DNA of 13,148 nucleotides, from the NCBI GenBank assembly GCA_002320455.1, contig DCKU01000005.1, positions 1 to 13,148 of the forward strand. The letters run 5' to 3'. The notes under the pieces were generated by a model. It saw only the letters and a list, made by a program, of their open reading frames with translations. It had not been told where the DNA came from and ran no database searches. The translations under genes were made by a program, and so were the position numbers. Positions 6,540 through 13,148 of this stretch are shown here, one piece after another; within the stretch, counting starts at the first letter, position 1; each line of letters opens with the position of its first letter. Source of the DNA: Salinisphaera sp. UBA1666. GTDB taxonomy: Bacteria; Pseudomonadota; Gammaproteobacteria; Nevskiales; Salinisphaeraceae.

Positions 6540-7621
6540 TCAACCTTGATGTTGGGGAACTTGCTCGCGTAGTCCTTCTTCTGGCGAGCCAGGCGCGCGC
6601 TGGTGTGGCGGGCAATCTCGAAGTAAGCCTGGGCCACCGGGGACTGCGGCGCTGCCACTACGCTGGGCGTGCCGGCATCGGCGTTTTCGCGAATGCTGAT
6701 ATCCAGCGGCAGCTGGCCCAGCAGCGACGTATCGTACTCATCGGCCAGGGCCTGGCCGCCGTGCTCGCCGAAGATATGCTCCTCGTGGCCGCACTTCGAG
6801 CAGATATGCGTGCTCATGTTCTCGACGATACCCAGCACCGGCACGTTGACCTTGTTGAACATCTCGACCCCCTTGCGGGCATCGATCAGCGACAGATCCT
6901 GCGGCGTGGTGACCACGACCGCGCCGGACACCGGAATCTTTTGGGCCAGAGTCAGCTGGATATCGCCGGTGCCGGGCGGCAGGTCGATCACCAGATAGTC
7001 CAGATCGGCCCAGGCGCTCTGGAACAGCATCTGTTGCAGCGCCGAGGTCACCATGGGCCCGCGCAGGATGGCCGGGCTGTCCTTGTCGATGAGATAGCCG
7101 ATCGACATGGTCTGCATGCCGTGGGCCTCGACCGGCAGGAGCGTGTTCTCGCCCGCGGCCTTGGCCTGCACGTCCATGCCCATCAGCCGCGGCTGGCTGG
7201 GCCCGTAGATATCGGCATCCAGCAGGCCCACGTTGGCGCCGTCGGCTTTCAGCGCCAGGGCCAGGTTGGCGGCCACGGTGGATTTGCCCACCCCGCCCTT
7301 GGCGGAGGCCACGGCGATGATGTTGGCCACGCCATCGATGCGCTTGATGCTGGGCTGCACGGCGCGCGGCTGGACAGAAAATCCGACGGTCACGTCGGCG
7401 TGGCCCACGCCGTCCAGCGCCTGGACCGCGGTCTGGACTCGCTCGGCCAGTGCCTGGCCGGCATCGCCACAGGGAAAGCCCAAATCCAGCTCGAGCGTGA
7501 CGCGATCGCCCTCGACCGCGAGCGAGCGCACCGTGCGCGCACTCATGAGATCGGTATCGAGATGCGGCTCGTGGAGGGTGGCCAAGCAGGCTTCGACGTC
7601 TTTTTTCAGCGTATCGCTCAT
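6530..7621 (-). CDS. apbC: Iron-sulfur cluster carrier protein ApbC/Mrp
   Basis: ApbC/Mrp is a cytosolic P-loop ATPase of the Nbp35/Ind1 family that binds and transfers Fe-S clusters. The 363 residues have an N-terminal MIP18/DUF59 domain (about 1-90), then the deviant Walker A SAKGGVGKST (106-115), the LLDADIYGPSQPRLMG region (133-148), the switch/Walker B segment DYLVIDLPPGTGD (208-220), and the cluster-binding C274-x-x-C277 in ICSKCGHEEHIFG. The C-terminal QSPVAQAYFEIAR is also normal. Length and domain order match E. coli Mrp (369). The ATG at 7621 gives the expected start; no strong Shine-Dalgarno is seen. The gene is divergent from metG, as in many gammaproteobacteria, and convergent with the reductase gene. 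Its clients here may include Nth and RnfB, both Fe-S proteins; that is only inference. Confidence 0.95.
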   Translation of the reverse strand: MSDTLKKDVEACLATLHEPHLDTDLMSARTVRSLAVEGDRVTLELDLGFPCGDAGQALAERVQTAVQALDGVGHADVTVGFSVQPRAVQPSIKRIDGVANIIAVASAKGGVGKSTVAANLALALKADGANVGLLDADIYGPSQPRLMGMDVQAKAAGENTLLPVEAHGMQTMSIGYLIDKDSPAILRGPMVTSALQQMLFQSAWADLDYLVIDLPPGTGDIQLTLAQKIPVSGAVVVTTPQDLSLIDARKGVEMFNKVNVPVLGIVENMSTHICSKCGHEEHIFGEHGGQALADEYDTSLLGQLPLDISIRENADAGTPSVVAAPQSPVAQAYFEIARHTSARLARQKKDYASKFPNIKVEEN

Positions 7622-7661
7622 CAGACCGTGCCGATTGTTCGAACCAGTAAACAGGCCGCGG

Positions 7662-7670
7662 ATGATAGCA
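7662..7670 (-). promoter_or_regulatory. Extended -10 promoter element for apbC
   Basis: Read on the minus strand this is TGCTATCAT: a TGn extension followed by TATCAT, five of six bases of the sigma-70 -10 consensus. It lies about 40 bases upstream of the apbC ATG in the 151-base gap shared with metG. No good -35 is visible, which fits extended -10 promoters. Confidence 0.45.
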
Positions 7671-7730
7671 ATTCAGCGCGCCCCTCGTCGGCGCGTCGTC
7701 GGCGCTTCGACCCGGGCCGGGGCTGGCCTG

Positions 7731-7739
7731 TGGCATACT
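7731..7739 (+). promoter_or_regulatory. Possible extended -10 promoter element for metG
   Basis: TGGCATACT is a TGn extension plus CATACT (four of six bases of the -10 consensus), 33 bases before the metG ATG. A -35 at the right distance is not evident. The leader would be about 27 bases long and contains no clear Shine-Dalgarno sequence and no room for an S-box or T-box riboswitch. Confidence 0.38.
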
Positions 7740-7772
7740 GCGTGGCTGACTCGACGGCGCCCCGACCCCGCT

Positions 7773-9821
7773 ATGGCACGCGATATTCTCGTTACATCCG
7801 CTCTGCCCTATGCCAACGGCGCGACCCATCTCGGGCACATGCTCGAGCATATCCAGACCGATATCTGGGTGCGGTTCCAGAAACAGCGCGGCCATAACTG
7901 TATCGCGGTCTGCGGCGACGACGCCCACGGCACGCCGATCATGCTCAAGGCCCGCGATGGCGGAGTAAGCCCGGAAGAACTCATCGCCGGCGTATCGGCC
8001 GAGCGCCAGCGGGATTTCGCCGACTTTCACGTCGTCTACGACAAGTATCACTCCACGCATTCGGACGAGAACCGGGAGCTGTCGTCGGCGATCTACAACA
8101 CGCTCAAGGCTGCCGGCCACATCACCAGCCGCACCATCAAGCAGGCGTTTGATCCGGAACAACAGATGTTCCTGCCGGATCGTTTCATCCGCGGCGAATG
8201 CCCGCGATGTGGCACCGCCGATCAGTACGGCGATGCCTGCGAAGCCTGCGGGGCCACCTACCAGCCCACGGAGCTGGGCAACCCGGTATCGGTGCTGTCC
8301 GGGGCCACGCCGGTCGAGCGTGAGTCGGAGCATTATTTCTTCCAGCTGGCCGATTTCGAGACCTTCCTGCGCGACTGGACCCGCAGCGATCATCTCCAGG
8401 AAGCCATCACCCGCAAGCTGGATGAATGGTTCACCGCTGGCCTGCGCGACTGGGACATTTCGCGCGATGCGCCGTACTTCGGCTTCAAGATTCCGGGCAC
8501 CGAAGACAAGTATTTCTATGTCTGGCTGGACGCGCCGATCGGCTACATGGCGGCGTTCAAGGCGTTGGTCGACGAGCGCGACGATCTCTCCTTCGATGCC
8601 TTCTGGAACCCCGACTCCCAGGCCGAGCTGTATCACTTCATCGGCAAGGACATCGTCTATTTCCATGCGCTGTTCTGGCCGGCCATGCTGGAAGGCGCGG
8701 GCTATCGCACGCCCACGGCGATTCATGCCCACGGTTTCGTGACCGTGAACGGCGAGAAGATGAGCAAGTCGCGCGGGACCTTCATCAAGGCGCGCACCTG
8801 GCTGGATCACGTCGAGCCGGAGTTTCTGCGTTATTACTTCGCGGCCAAGCTCACCCATCGGGTCGAGGACCTGGATCTGAACTTTGACGACTTCATGGCC
8901 CGGATCAACTCGGACCTGGTCGGCAAGTACGTCAACATCGCCTCCCGATCCGCCAACTTCATCACCAAGCGCTTCGACGGCCGTCTGGCCGACGCGCTGG
9001 ACCGCCCGGAGCTGGCCCAGCGGTTTGCCGATGCCGGCGAGGCCATCGCCGAGCATTATGAAGCCCGGCGCTATGCCCAGGCGATTCGCGCGATCATGGC
9101 GCTGGCCGACGAGGCCAATGCGTATGTGGCCGAGCGCGCGCCCTGGCAGCTGGCCAAGGAAGACGGCCGCGAGGCCGAGCTGCAGCAGATCTGTACCACG
9201 GCACTCGAGCTGTTCCGCCAGCTCACGTTGTATCTAAAGCCGGTGCTGCCGGCCACCGCCGAGCGCGCCGAGGCGTTTCTGCAGATCGCCCCGCTGACCT
9301 GGGCCGATCTCAAGACGCCGCTGCTGGATCACACCATCGCCAAGTTCAAGCCGCTGCTGCGCCGCGTCGAGCAGCCGGCCATCGACAAGATGATCGAGGC
9401 CAGCAAGGAGGACCTGGCCGCGGCCGCTCCAGCCGCCGAGCCGCAGGCCCCGGTCGTCGAGCAGGCAGCCGCTGCTGACACCGAGAACAGCCAAGACGAC
9501 GACACGATCGATATCACCGACTTTGCCAAGGTGGATCTGCGGGTGGCGCGTGTCGTGGCCGCTGATCACGTGGAAGGCGCCGATAAGCTGTTGAAACTGA
9601 CGCTGGACGTGGGCCCGCTGGGCCAGCGCCAGGTCTTTGCCGGCATCAAATCAGCCTATGCGCCTGAAACCCTGGAAGGCCGCCACGTGGCACTCGTGGC
9701 CAACCTGGCCCCGCGCAAGATGCGTTTCGGCGTCTCCGAAGGCATGGTGCTGGCCGCCGGCGACTCGCCGCATGTCTTGTCGCCCGACGACGGCGCCAAG
9801 CCGGGCGATCGCATCAAGTAG
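7773..9821 (+). CDS. metG: Methionine-tRNA ligase MetG
   Basis: MetG attaches methionine to initiator and elongator tRNA-Met. The product is 682 residues (E. coli 677). The class I HIGH motif appears as HLGH (19-22) after PYANGAT; the KMSKS loop is exact (329-333). The connective-peptide zinc knuckles are C143-x2-C146 and C156-x2-C159. An anticodon-binding helical domain follows (about 390-540), with the ERAPWQLAKED element. After an Ala/acid-rich linker (about 548-577) comes the C-terminal tRNA-binding EMAP/Arc1p-like domain, starting at ITDFAKVDLRVARVV and including ANLAPRKMRFGVSEGMVLAA, which dimerises the enzyme. The ATG at 7773 matches the E. coli N-terminus; the frame runs open far upstream only because it is antisense to apbC. 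It probably leads the run of genes that follows, with rnfB 30 bases downstream. Confidence 0.97.
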   Translation: MARDILVTSALPYANGATHLGHMLEHIQTDIWVRFQKQRGHNCIAVCGDDAHGTPIMLKARDGGVSPEELIAGVSAERQRDFADFHVVYDKYHSTHSDENRELSSAIYNTLKAAGHITSRTIKQAFDPEQQMFLPDRFIRGECPRCGTADQYGDACEACGATYQPTELGNPVSVLSGATPVERESEHYFFQLADFETFLRDWTRSDHLQEAITRKLDEWFTAGLRDWDISRDAPYFGFKIPGTEDKYFYVWLDAPIGYMAAFKALVDERDDLSFDAFWNPDSQAELYHFIGKDIVYFHALFWPAMLEGAGYRTPTAIHAHGFVTVNGEKMSKSRGTFIKARTWLDHVEPEFLRYYFAAKLTHRVEDLDLNFDDFMARINSDLVGKYVNIASRSANFITKRFDGRLADALDRPELAQRFADAGEAIAEHYEARRYAQAIRAIMALADEANAYVAERAPWQLAKEDGREAELQQICTTALELFRQLTLYLKPVLPATAERAEAFLQIAPLTWADLKTPLLDHTIAKFKPLLRRVEQPAIDKMIEASKEDLAAAAPAAEPQAPVVEQAAAADTENSQDDDTIDITDFAKVDLRVARVVAADHVEGADKLLKLTLDVGPLGQRQVFAGIKSAYAPETLEGRHVALVANLAPRKMRFGVSEGMVLAAGDSPHVLSPDDGAKPGDRIK

Positions 9822-9851
9822 ACCCGGCGCCGGCCCGCGGGAGCCCAGACG

Positions 9852-10526
9852 ATGAGCAACGCCTACGTCGACAAGATCGATGCGCTGCTGCCACAGACGC
9901 AGTGTCGGCGCTGCGGCTACGACGGCTGTCGCCCCTACGCCGAAGCCATCGCCGCCGAAGAAACCGCGATCAACCGCTGCCCGCCGGGCGGTGCGGCCAC
10001 AATCGACAACCTGGCCGCACTGACCGGCCAGGCCGCGATACCGCTGGAGCCCGAATGCGGCGATGCCAGCGTGGCCAAGGTGGCATACATCCGCGAAGCT
10101 GAGTGTATCGGCTGTACGCGATGTATCCAGGTCTGCCCCACCGACGCGATTACCGGTGCCGCCAAGCAGATGCATACCGTGATCGGGGCCGACTGCACGG
10201 GCTGCGAGCTGTGCGTGCCGGCCTGCCCGGTCAACTGTATCGATATGCCGGAATCAACCGCCGACACCGGCCAGCCGCTCTGGCCGCCGCCCCGGCCCGT
10301 CGACGCCGAACGCGCCGATCGCGCGCGCCGTCTGTTCGAGGCCCGCCAGAAACGGCTCAACCGGACGTCATCGCGTCGGCGCCGTGCCAGCCGACATGAG
10401 GCGACTTACGATGCGCGCGAAGACGCCATCGCGACCTCACCGGAGAAACAATCCACTATCCGCGACGCCATCGCCCGGGCCAAGGCCCGCCGGGCCGCGC
10501 GCGATGAGCCGGGCCCCGCGCAATAA
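9852..10526 (+). CDS. Orphan RnfB/RsxB-like iron-sulfur protein
   Basis: This 224-residue protein is the B subunit type of the Rnf/Rsx electron-transport complex. Residues 18-43 form the 4Fe-4S cluster-binding domain (C18-x2-C21-x4-C26-x16-C43, beginning QCRRCGYDGCRPYAEA), and 85-95 and 115-125 are two complete ferredoxin motifs (CxxCxxCxxxCP). The N-terminal membrane helix of classical RnfB is missing: the protein begins just before the first cluster domain, so it should be soluble. The tail (about 155-224) is rich in Arg, Glu and Ala and looks helical or disordered. No rnfA, C, D, G or E lies beside it, although in Pseudomonas the full set sits between metG and nth. A good Shine-Dalgarno, GGGAG at 9839-9843, is eight bases from the ATG. 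It may be an electron donor for another partner, but which one is unknown. Confidence 0.88.
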   Translation: MSNAYVDKIDALLPQTQCRRCGYDGCRPYAEAIAAEETAINRCPPGGAATIDNLAALTGQAAIPLEPECGDASVAKVAYIREAECIGCTRCIQVCPTDAITGAAKQMHTVIGADCTGCELCVPACPVNCIDMPESTADTGQPLWPPPRPVDAERADRARRLFEARQKRLNRTSSRRRRASRHEATYDAREDAIATSPEKQSTIRDAIARAKARRAARDEPGPAQ

Positions 10527-10555
10527 GTAATCGTCTTTCACCGATGGACCGGCGT

Positions 10556-10576
10556 CGCGCCCGGGCGCGCATGCGC
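10556..10576. repeat. Overlapping GC palindromes between rnfB and nth
   Basis: CGCGCCCGGGCGCG (10556-10569) is a perfect 14-base palindrome, and GCGCATGCGC (10567-10576) a 10-base one overlapping it. They sit in the 76-base gap before nth. The first has no loop, so as RNA it would fold poorly; no T-run follows. It could be chance in GC-rich DNA or a binding site. Confidence 0.4.
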
Positions 10577-10602
10577 TGGCCGTCGGACCCGCAGCCAACG
10601 CC

Positions 10603-11253
10603 ATGAACAAGCAAAAACGCACACAGATCTTCGAACGCCTGGCTGCGGCCAACCCCTCGCCGCAGACCGAGCTGGAGTACGACTCGGTCTTTGAGCTCTT
10701 GATCGCCGTCATTCTCTCGGCCCAGGCCACGGACGTCGGTGTGAACAAGGCCACGCGGCGTCTGTTTCCCGTGGCCAACACGCCGGCCACGATCTGGGCG
10801 CTGGGCGAGGCCGGTCTCATCGAGTACATCAAAACCATCGGCCTGTATCGCTCCAAGGCCGCCAATGTCATAAAAACCTGTCGTGCGCTACTGGATCACC
10901 ACGACGGCGTCGTGCCGGCCACGCGCGAGGAACTCGTGGCGCTGCCGGGCGTCGGCCGCAAGACCGCTAACGTGGTGCTCAATACGGCGTTCGGCCAGCC
11001 GGCCATGGCGGTCGATACGCATATCTTTCGGGTCTCCAACCGTACCGGCATGGCCACGGGCAAGACCGTACGTGCGGTCGAGGATCGGCTCATGCGACTT
11101 GTGCCACGGCCCTACCTGCATAACGCCCATCACTGGCTCATCCTGCACGGCCGTTATGTCTGCAAGGCCCGTACGCCCGAATGCGAGCGCTGCACAATCG
11201 TGGATCTGTGTGAATATCGACACAAGAATCTATCCGAGGAGACCACCCCGTGA
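10603..11253 (+). CDS. nth: Endonuclease III (Nth)
   Basis: Nth is the bifunctional DNA glycosylase/AP lyase that removes oxidised pyrimidines such as thymine glycol. The 216 residues align with E. coli Nth (211) without gaps through the core. The helix-hairpin-helix motif is LPGVGRKTAN (114-123) with the catalytic Lys K120, and the catalytic Asp is D138 in AVDTHIFRVSNR. The 4Fe-4S loop is C187-x6-C194-x2-C197-x5-C203. The N-terminal LSAQATDVGVNKAT (39-52) and the YRSKAANVI element (82-90) are also typical. The ATG at 10603 gives the normal start, though no clear Shine-Dalgarno precedes it. Its TGA stop overlaps the GTG start of the next gene by four bases, so the two are translationally coupled. 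Confidence 0.97.
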   Translation: MNKQKRTQIFERLAAANPSPQTELEYDSVFELLIAVILSAQATDVGVNKATRRLFPVANTPATIWALGEAGLIEYIKTIGLYRSKAANVIKTCRALLDHHDGVVPATREELVALPGVGRKTANVVLNTAFGQPAMAVDTHIFRVSNRTGMATGKTVRAVEDRLMRLVPRPYLHNAHHWLILHGRYVCKARTPECERCTIVDLCEYRHKNLSEETTP

Positions 11254-11903
11254 GCCAGTCCGCCCGCGCCTTCGACCATCGCAGCACGCCGCGCGTCTTC
11301 TGTATCGGGCGTAACTACGCCAAGCATATCGAAGAACTCGGCAATCGCCTGGCCGGCGCCCGCTCCGTGGTCTTCATGAAACCGGCAAGCTGCCTGGTGG
11401 CGCCTGAAGAGCCGCTGGTACTGCCGCGCAAGGTGGGCGAAATCCATCACGAGGCTGAGCTGGTGGTCGAAATCGGCCGCGGCGGGCGCGATATTGCCGC
11501 GCCTGAGGCACGTGCTCATATCGCGGGCCTGGGGCTCGGCCTGGATCTGACGGCGCGCGATCTACAGGCCAATCTCAAGTCGTCCGGCGAGCCCTGGGAG
11601 CGCGCCAAGGCGTTTGAGGCCAGCGCACCGCTTGGCCCGATCACGCCGCTGAGCCCGGCCATTGATCTGACCGATCTGTCGTTTTCTCTGCAGGTGGACG
11701 GCGCAACCCGACAGGCCGGCCACACTGGCGATATGCTAGTGGCTATCACCGAGCTGGTCGCCATGCTCAGCCGAACCTGGGCGTTGATCCCAGGCGATCT
11801 GATCTTTACGGGCACACCGGAGGGCGTTGGGGCGCTCGTACCCGGACAGACGCTGCTTTTGTCGAGCCCGGTCCTGGGCGAGGCCCGCTGGCAGACCGCG
11901 TAG
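11250..11903 (+). CDS. FAH-fold hydrolase, acylpyruvase / FAHD1 (YcgM)-like
   Basis: This 217-residue enzyme of the fumarylacetoacetate hydrolase family is very like E. coli YcgM (219 residues) and the FAHD1 group, which cleave acylpyruvates or decarboxylate oxaloacetate using Mg2+ or Mn2+. Visible are GRNYAKHIEELG (20-31), MKPAS (43-47), the metal site HHEAELVVEIG (66-76; ligands E68 and E70) with D99 in GLDLTARD, the lysine in WERAKAFEASAPLGP (116-130), and TGTPEGVG near 189-196. The exact substrate is not readable. The GTG start at 11250 overlaps the nth stop (GTGA), and GAGGA at 11236-11240 sits nine bases before it, inside nth. Joint expression with nth suggests one operon but not a shared pathway. 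Confidence 0.9.
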   Translation: MSQSARAFDHRSTPRVFCIGRNYAKHIEELGNRLAGARSVVFMKPASCLVAPEEPLVLPRKVGEIHHEAELVVEIGRGGRDIAAPEARAHIAGLGLGLDLTARDLQANLKSSGEPWERAKAFEASAPLGPITPLSPAIDLTDLSFSLQVDGATRQAGHTGDMLVAITELVAMLSRTWALIPGDLIFTGTPEGVGALVPGQTLLLSSPVLGEARWQTA

Positions 11904-11931
11904 TCCAATGGCCCTGATCTGAAACGACGGC

Positions 11932-11960
11932 TTGTCATTTTTCTGCGTTAGGCCGATGAT
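11932..11960 (+). promoter_or_regulatory. Candidate sigma-70 promoter for the last gene
   Basis: TTGTCA (11932-11937) matches five of six -35 bases, and GATGAT (11955-11960) matches four of six -10 bases, with the ideal 17-base spacing. It lies in the 88-base gap after the FAH gene and would give a leader of about 25 bases before the TTG at 11992, suggesting that the last gene has its own promoter. Confidence 0.45.
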
Positions 11961-11991
11961 CGAATGCGTCGCCTCGTGATTCAGGTGTCGC

Positions 11992-13122
11992 TTGAACAAC
12001 AAAAAGAAAACCGGTCTCGCTCTCGTAGGTCTCGCGCTGGTTGTCGTCGGCGGCGGTGTCGCACTGTCGTTCTGGACGGCCCACGGTCAAAACGGTGATG
12101 CGCCGGCCAGCCTGGTGGTCAAAAAGAAACGCCAGCTGGAGGCGCTCGACAAGCTGGACGGCGGGCTTCTTGCGCCCAAAGAGGCTGCCTACAATCCGCA
12201 GGTAAGAACGCCGGATCTGCGCGACTCGGGCCGCGAAGGTGTGGCGCTTTTCATCCGCCACACCTTCTTTCGCATCGCCGGTGATATCGGCTTCGATGTC
12301 GGTTATCTCTCGGCTATGCTCGTGCCCACCAGCAAGGGCGCGCCAGGCATCCTCGATGACCCCACCTCGTTCGTGTTCAAGCCGCTACACGGCGATGCGC
12401 TGATGCCGGCTTCGGCGCTGACGGCCTTGTTCAACGATTACCTGATCGATTACCCGGGCACGCAGCTCCGCGACATCCGTATCCAGGCCCACGACGACGG
12501 CACGCTTCAGGTCAACGGCCAGACCCAGAAGGTGCCGGGCCTGTGGCTAGACTTCGAGATGCGAGGCCCGGTTCGTCTGGTCGATCATCATCTGTTCGTC
12601 TACGAGCCTGACAAGATTGATATCGCCAAGCTCCCGGCCAAGGGGCTGCTTGATCTCATCCGCCTTCGGCTGTCGAGTTTCGTCCAGATCGAGACCGAGG
12701 GGGCCGAGTTATCCGGTGATGCCATCGTGCTCGATCTGAATCATTCGTTGCCGCCACCGACCCAGGACGTCCACGTCGCCTCGATGTCACTCGACGGCGC
12801 CGGCCTGCATCTGAACTTCACCAGCGACTACGACCCGAGCTGGCCGGAGCCGATTCTCGACCGCGACAGCTATATCACCCTGGCCGGCGGCGATCTGAAA
12901 ACCTTTCGCTCGCTGATCACGCACGTGCGCATGCAGCTGGTCCCGGCCGAGCCCGGCAAGCTGGACACCTCGCTCTATGCCTATCGCCAGCAGATTACCG
13001 GCGGTCACTTCGAGGCCACCCGCGCCGGCGAACTGATCGCGTTTTTGGCGCCGCTGGCTGCACCGGCCGCCGGTACGCCCCCCACCCCTTCCGACTCGGG
13101 AGATCGCGATGATGCGCGCTAG
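11992..13122 (+). CDS. Uncharacterised membrane-anchored envelope protein
   Basis: I do not recognise a named family. The 376-residue product begins with a charged NNKKK and one hydrophobic segment (about 7-28) without a clear lipobox, so it is probably anchored in the inner membrane with the rest in the periplasm. The body alternates hydrophobic and polar residues as in beta-sheets: DIRIQAHDDGTLQVNGQ, GPVRLVDHHLFVYEPDKIDI, and GDAIVLDLNHSLPPPTQDV then LDGAGLHLNF. These short patterns remind me of lipid-binding LmeA/DUF2993-like proteins of the TULIP type, but this is a weak impression. The tail (about 355-376) is Pro/Ala-rich and acidic. The start is TTG: an in-frame TGA at 11977 excludes anything longer, and no ATG lies before the hydrophobic segment. 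AGGTG at 11983-11987 is a short-spaced ribosome site. A candidate promoter lies upstream, and a further frame overlaps the end. Confidence 0.75.
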   Translation: MNNKKKTGLALVGLALVVVGGGVALSFWTAHGQNGDAPASLVVKKKRQLEALDKLDGGLLAPKEAAYNPQVRTPDLRDSGREGVALFIRHTFFRIAGDIGFDVGYLSAMLVPTSKGAPGILDDPTSFVFKPLHGDALMPASALTALFNDYLIDYPGTQLRDIRIQAHDDGTLQVNGQTQKVPGLWLDFEMRGPVRLVDHHLFVYEPDKIDIAKLPAKGLLDLIRLRLSSFVQIETEGAELSGDAIVLDLNHSLPPPTQDVHVASMSLDGAGLHLNFTSDYDPSWPEPILDRDSYITLAGGDLKTFRSLITHVRMQLVPAEPGKLDTSLYAYRQQITGGHFEATRAGELIAFLAPLAAPAAGTPPTPSDSGDRDDAR

Positions 13123-13148
13123 GGAGGAAGCTCTGCATAACCTCTCGC
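13109..13148 (+). CDS. Possible start of a further gene, cut by the window edge
   Basis: ATGATG at 13109-13114 opens a frame (MMRAREEALHNLS) that stays open to the end of the window. GGGAG at 13098-13102 lies six bases upstream, a good ribosome site, and the start overlaps the preceding gene by 14 bases. Alternatively, the strong GGAGG at 13123-13127 serves a start just outside the window. Thirteen codons do not allow any assignment. Confidence 0.33.
   Translation, partial: MMRAREEALHNLS

Noticed and set aside
7631..7650. GGTTCGAAC-like sequence (minus strand) resembling a tRNA T-loop
   Set aside because: No acceptor stem, anticodon arm or CCA context surrounds it; it is only a short TTCGAA palindrome in the apbC leader.
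7233..7772. 180-codon N-terminal extension of metG
   Set aside because: It is antisense to apbC and crosses the divergent promoter; the ATG at 7773 matches the normal MetG N-terminus.
7622..7772. Methionine riboswitch or T-box before metG
   Set aside because: The gap is only 151 bases and shared with apbC, and no multi-stem or T-box sequence is visible; proteobacterial metG genes rarely carry one.
6605..7897. 430-codon plus-strand frame opposite apbC
   Set aside because: Antisense to a well-supported apbC; the His/Gln/Gly-rich translation is typical of a shadow frame.
6738..9056. Very long minus-strand frame (772 codons) across apbC and metG
   Set aside because: It is antisense to metG and out of frame with apbC, with no recognisable domain. 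Long stop-free frames opposite real genes are expected in GC-rich DNA.
1..13148. Defence island, phage, CRISPR or secondary-metabolite system
   Set aside because: All recognisable genes are housekeeping, there are no direct repeat arrays, integrases or transposases, and composition looks even along the window.

Overview
The window is GC-rich, tightly packed bacterial chromosome. The proteins (MetG, Nth, Dcd, ApbC/Mrp, Hda) are closest to gammaproteobacterial versions, and the gene order recalls that of Pseudomonas and Xanthomonas-type genomes (hda / AI-2E transporter / purM-purN-DUF3108; dcd-apbC-metG; metG-rnfB-nth). I infer a gammaproteobacterium outside the enterics, possibly a Salinisphaera- or Nevskiales-like lineage. 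That placement rests on remembered family resemblance, not on a search. There are no RNA genes, CRISPR arrays, insertion sequences or phage genes, and no sign of a recent island.

Layout. Positions 1-164 hold no supportable gene. Two minus-strand genes follow: hda (DnaA inactivation, 165-854) and an AI-2E/PerM-type membrane protein (962-2008). A divergent promoter region (about 2009-2129) separates them from the plus-strand set purM-purN-DUF3108 (2130-4656), in which each stop overlaps the next start. dcd (4671-5237, minus) meets this set tail to tail with only 14 bases between. A medium-chain quinone reductase/dehydrogenase gene (5362-6357, plus) has an operator-like dyad before its start. 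It converges on apbC/mrp (6530-7621, minus), and the 172-base gap between them contains several hairpins that look like terminators in both directions. apbC and metG (7773-9821) are divergent. metG leads a plus-strand run of rnfB (9852-10526), nth (10603-11253) and an acylpyruvase-type FAH-fold gene (11250-11903, 4-base overlap with nth). An unrecognised membrane-anchored protein with a TTG start (11992-13122) follows behind its own likely promoter, and a reading frame beginning at 13109 runs off the end.

The genes serve housekeeping nucleotide and cofactor biology. PurM and PurN make the purine ring, Dcd supplies dUMP precursor, Hda couples replication to initiator inactivation, MetG charges initiator and elongator tRNA-Met, ApbC/Mrp carries Fe-S clusters, and Nth (itself an Fe-S enzyme) repairs oxidised pyrimidines. 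RnfB is an iron-sulfur protein present without any other Rnf subunit in view. I found no convincing novel multi-gene system. The items most worth a second look are the orphan soluble RnfB, the switch-like three-arm hairpin after the reductase gene, the dyads before the reductase gene, and the unknown anchored protein at the right end.
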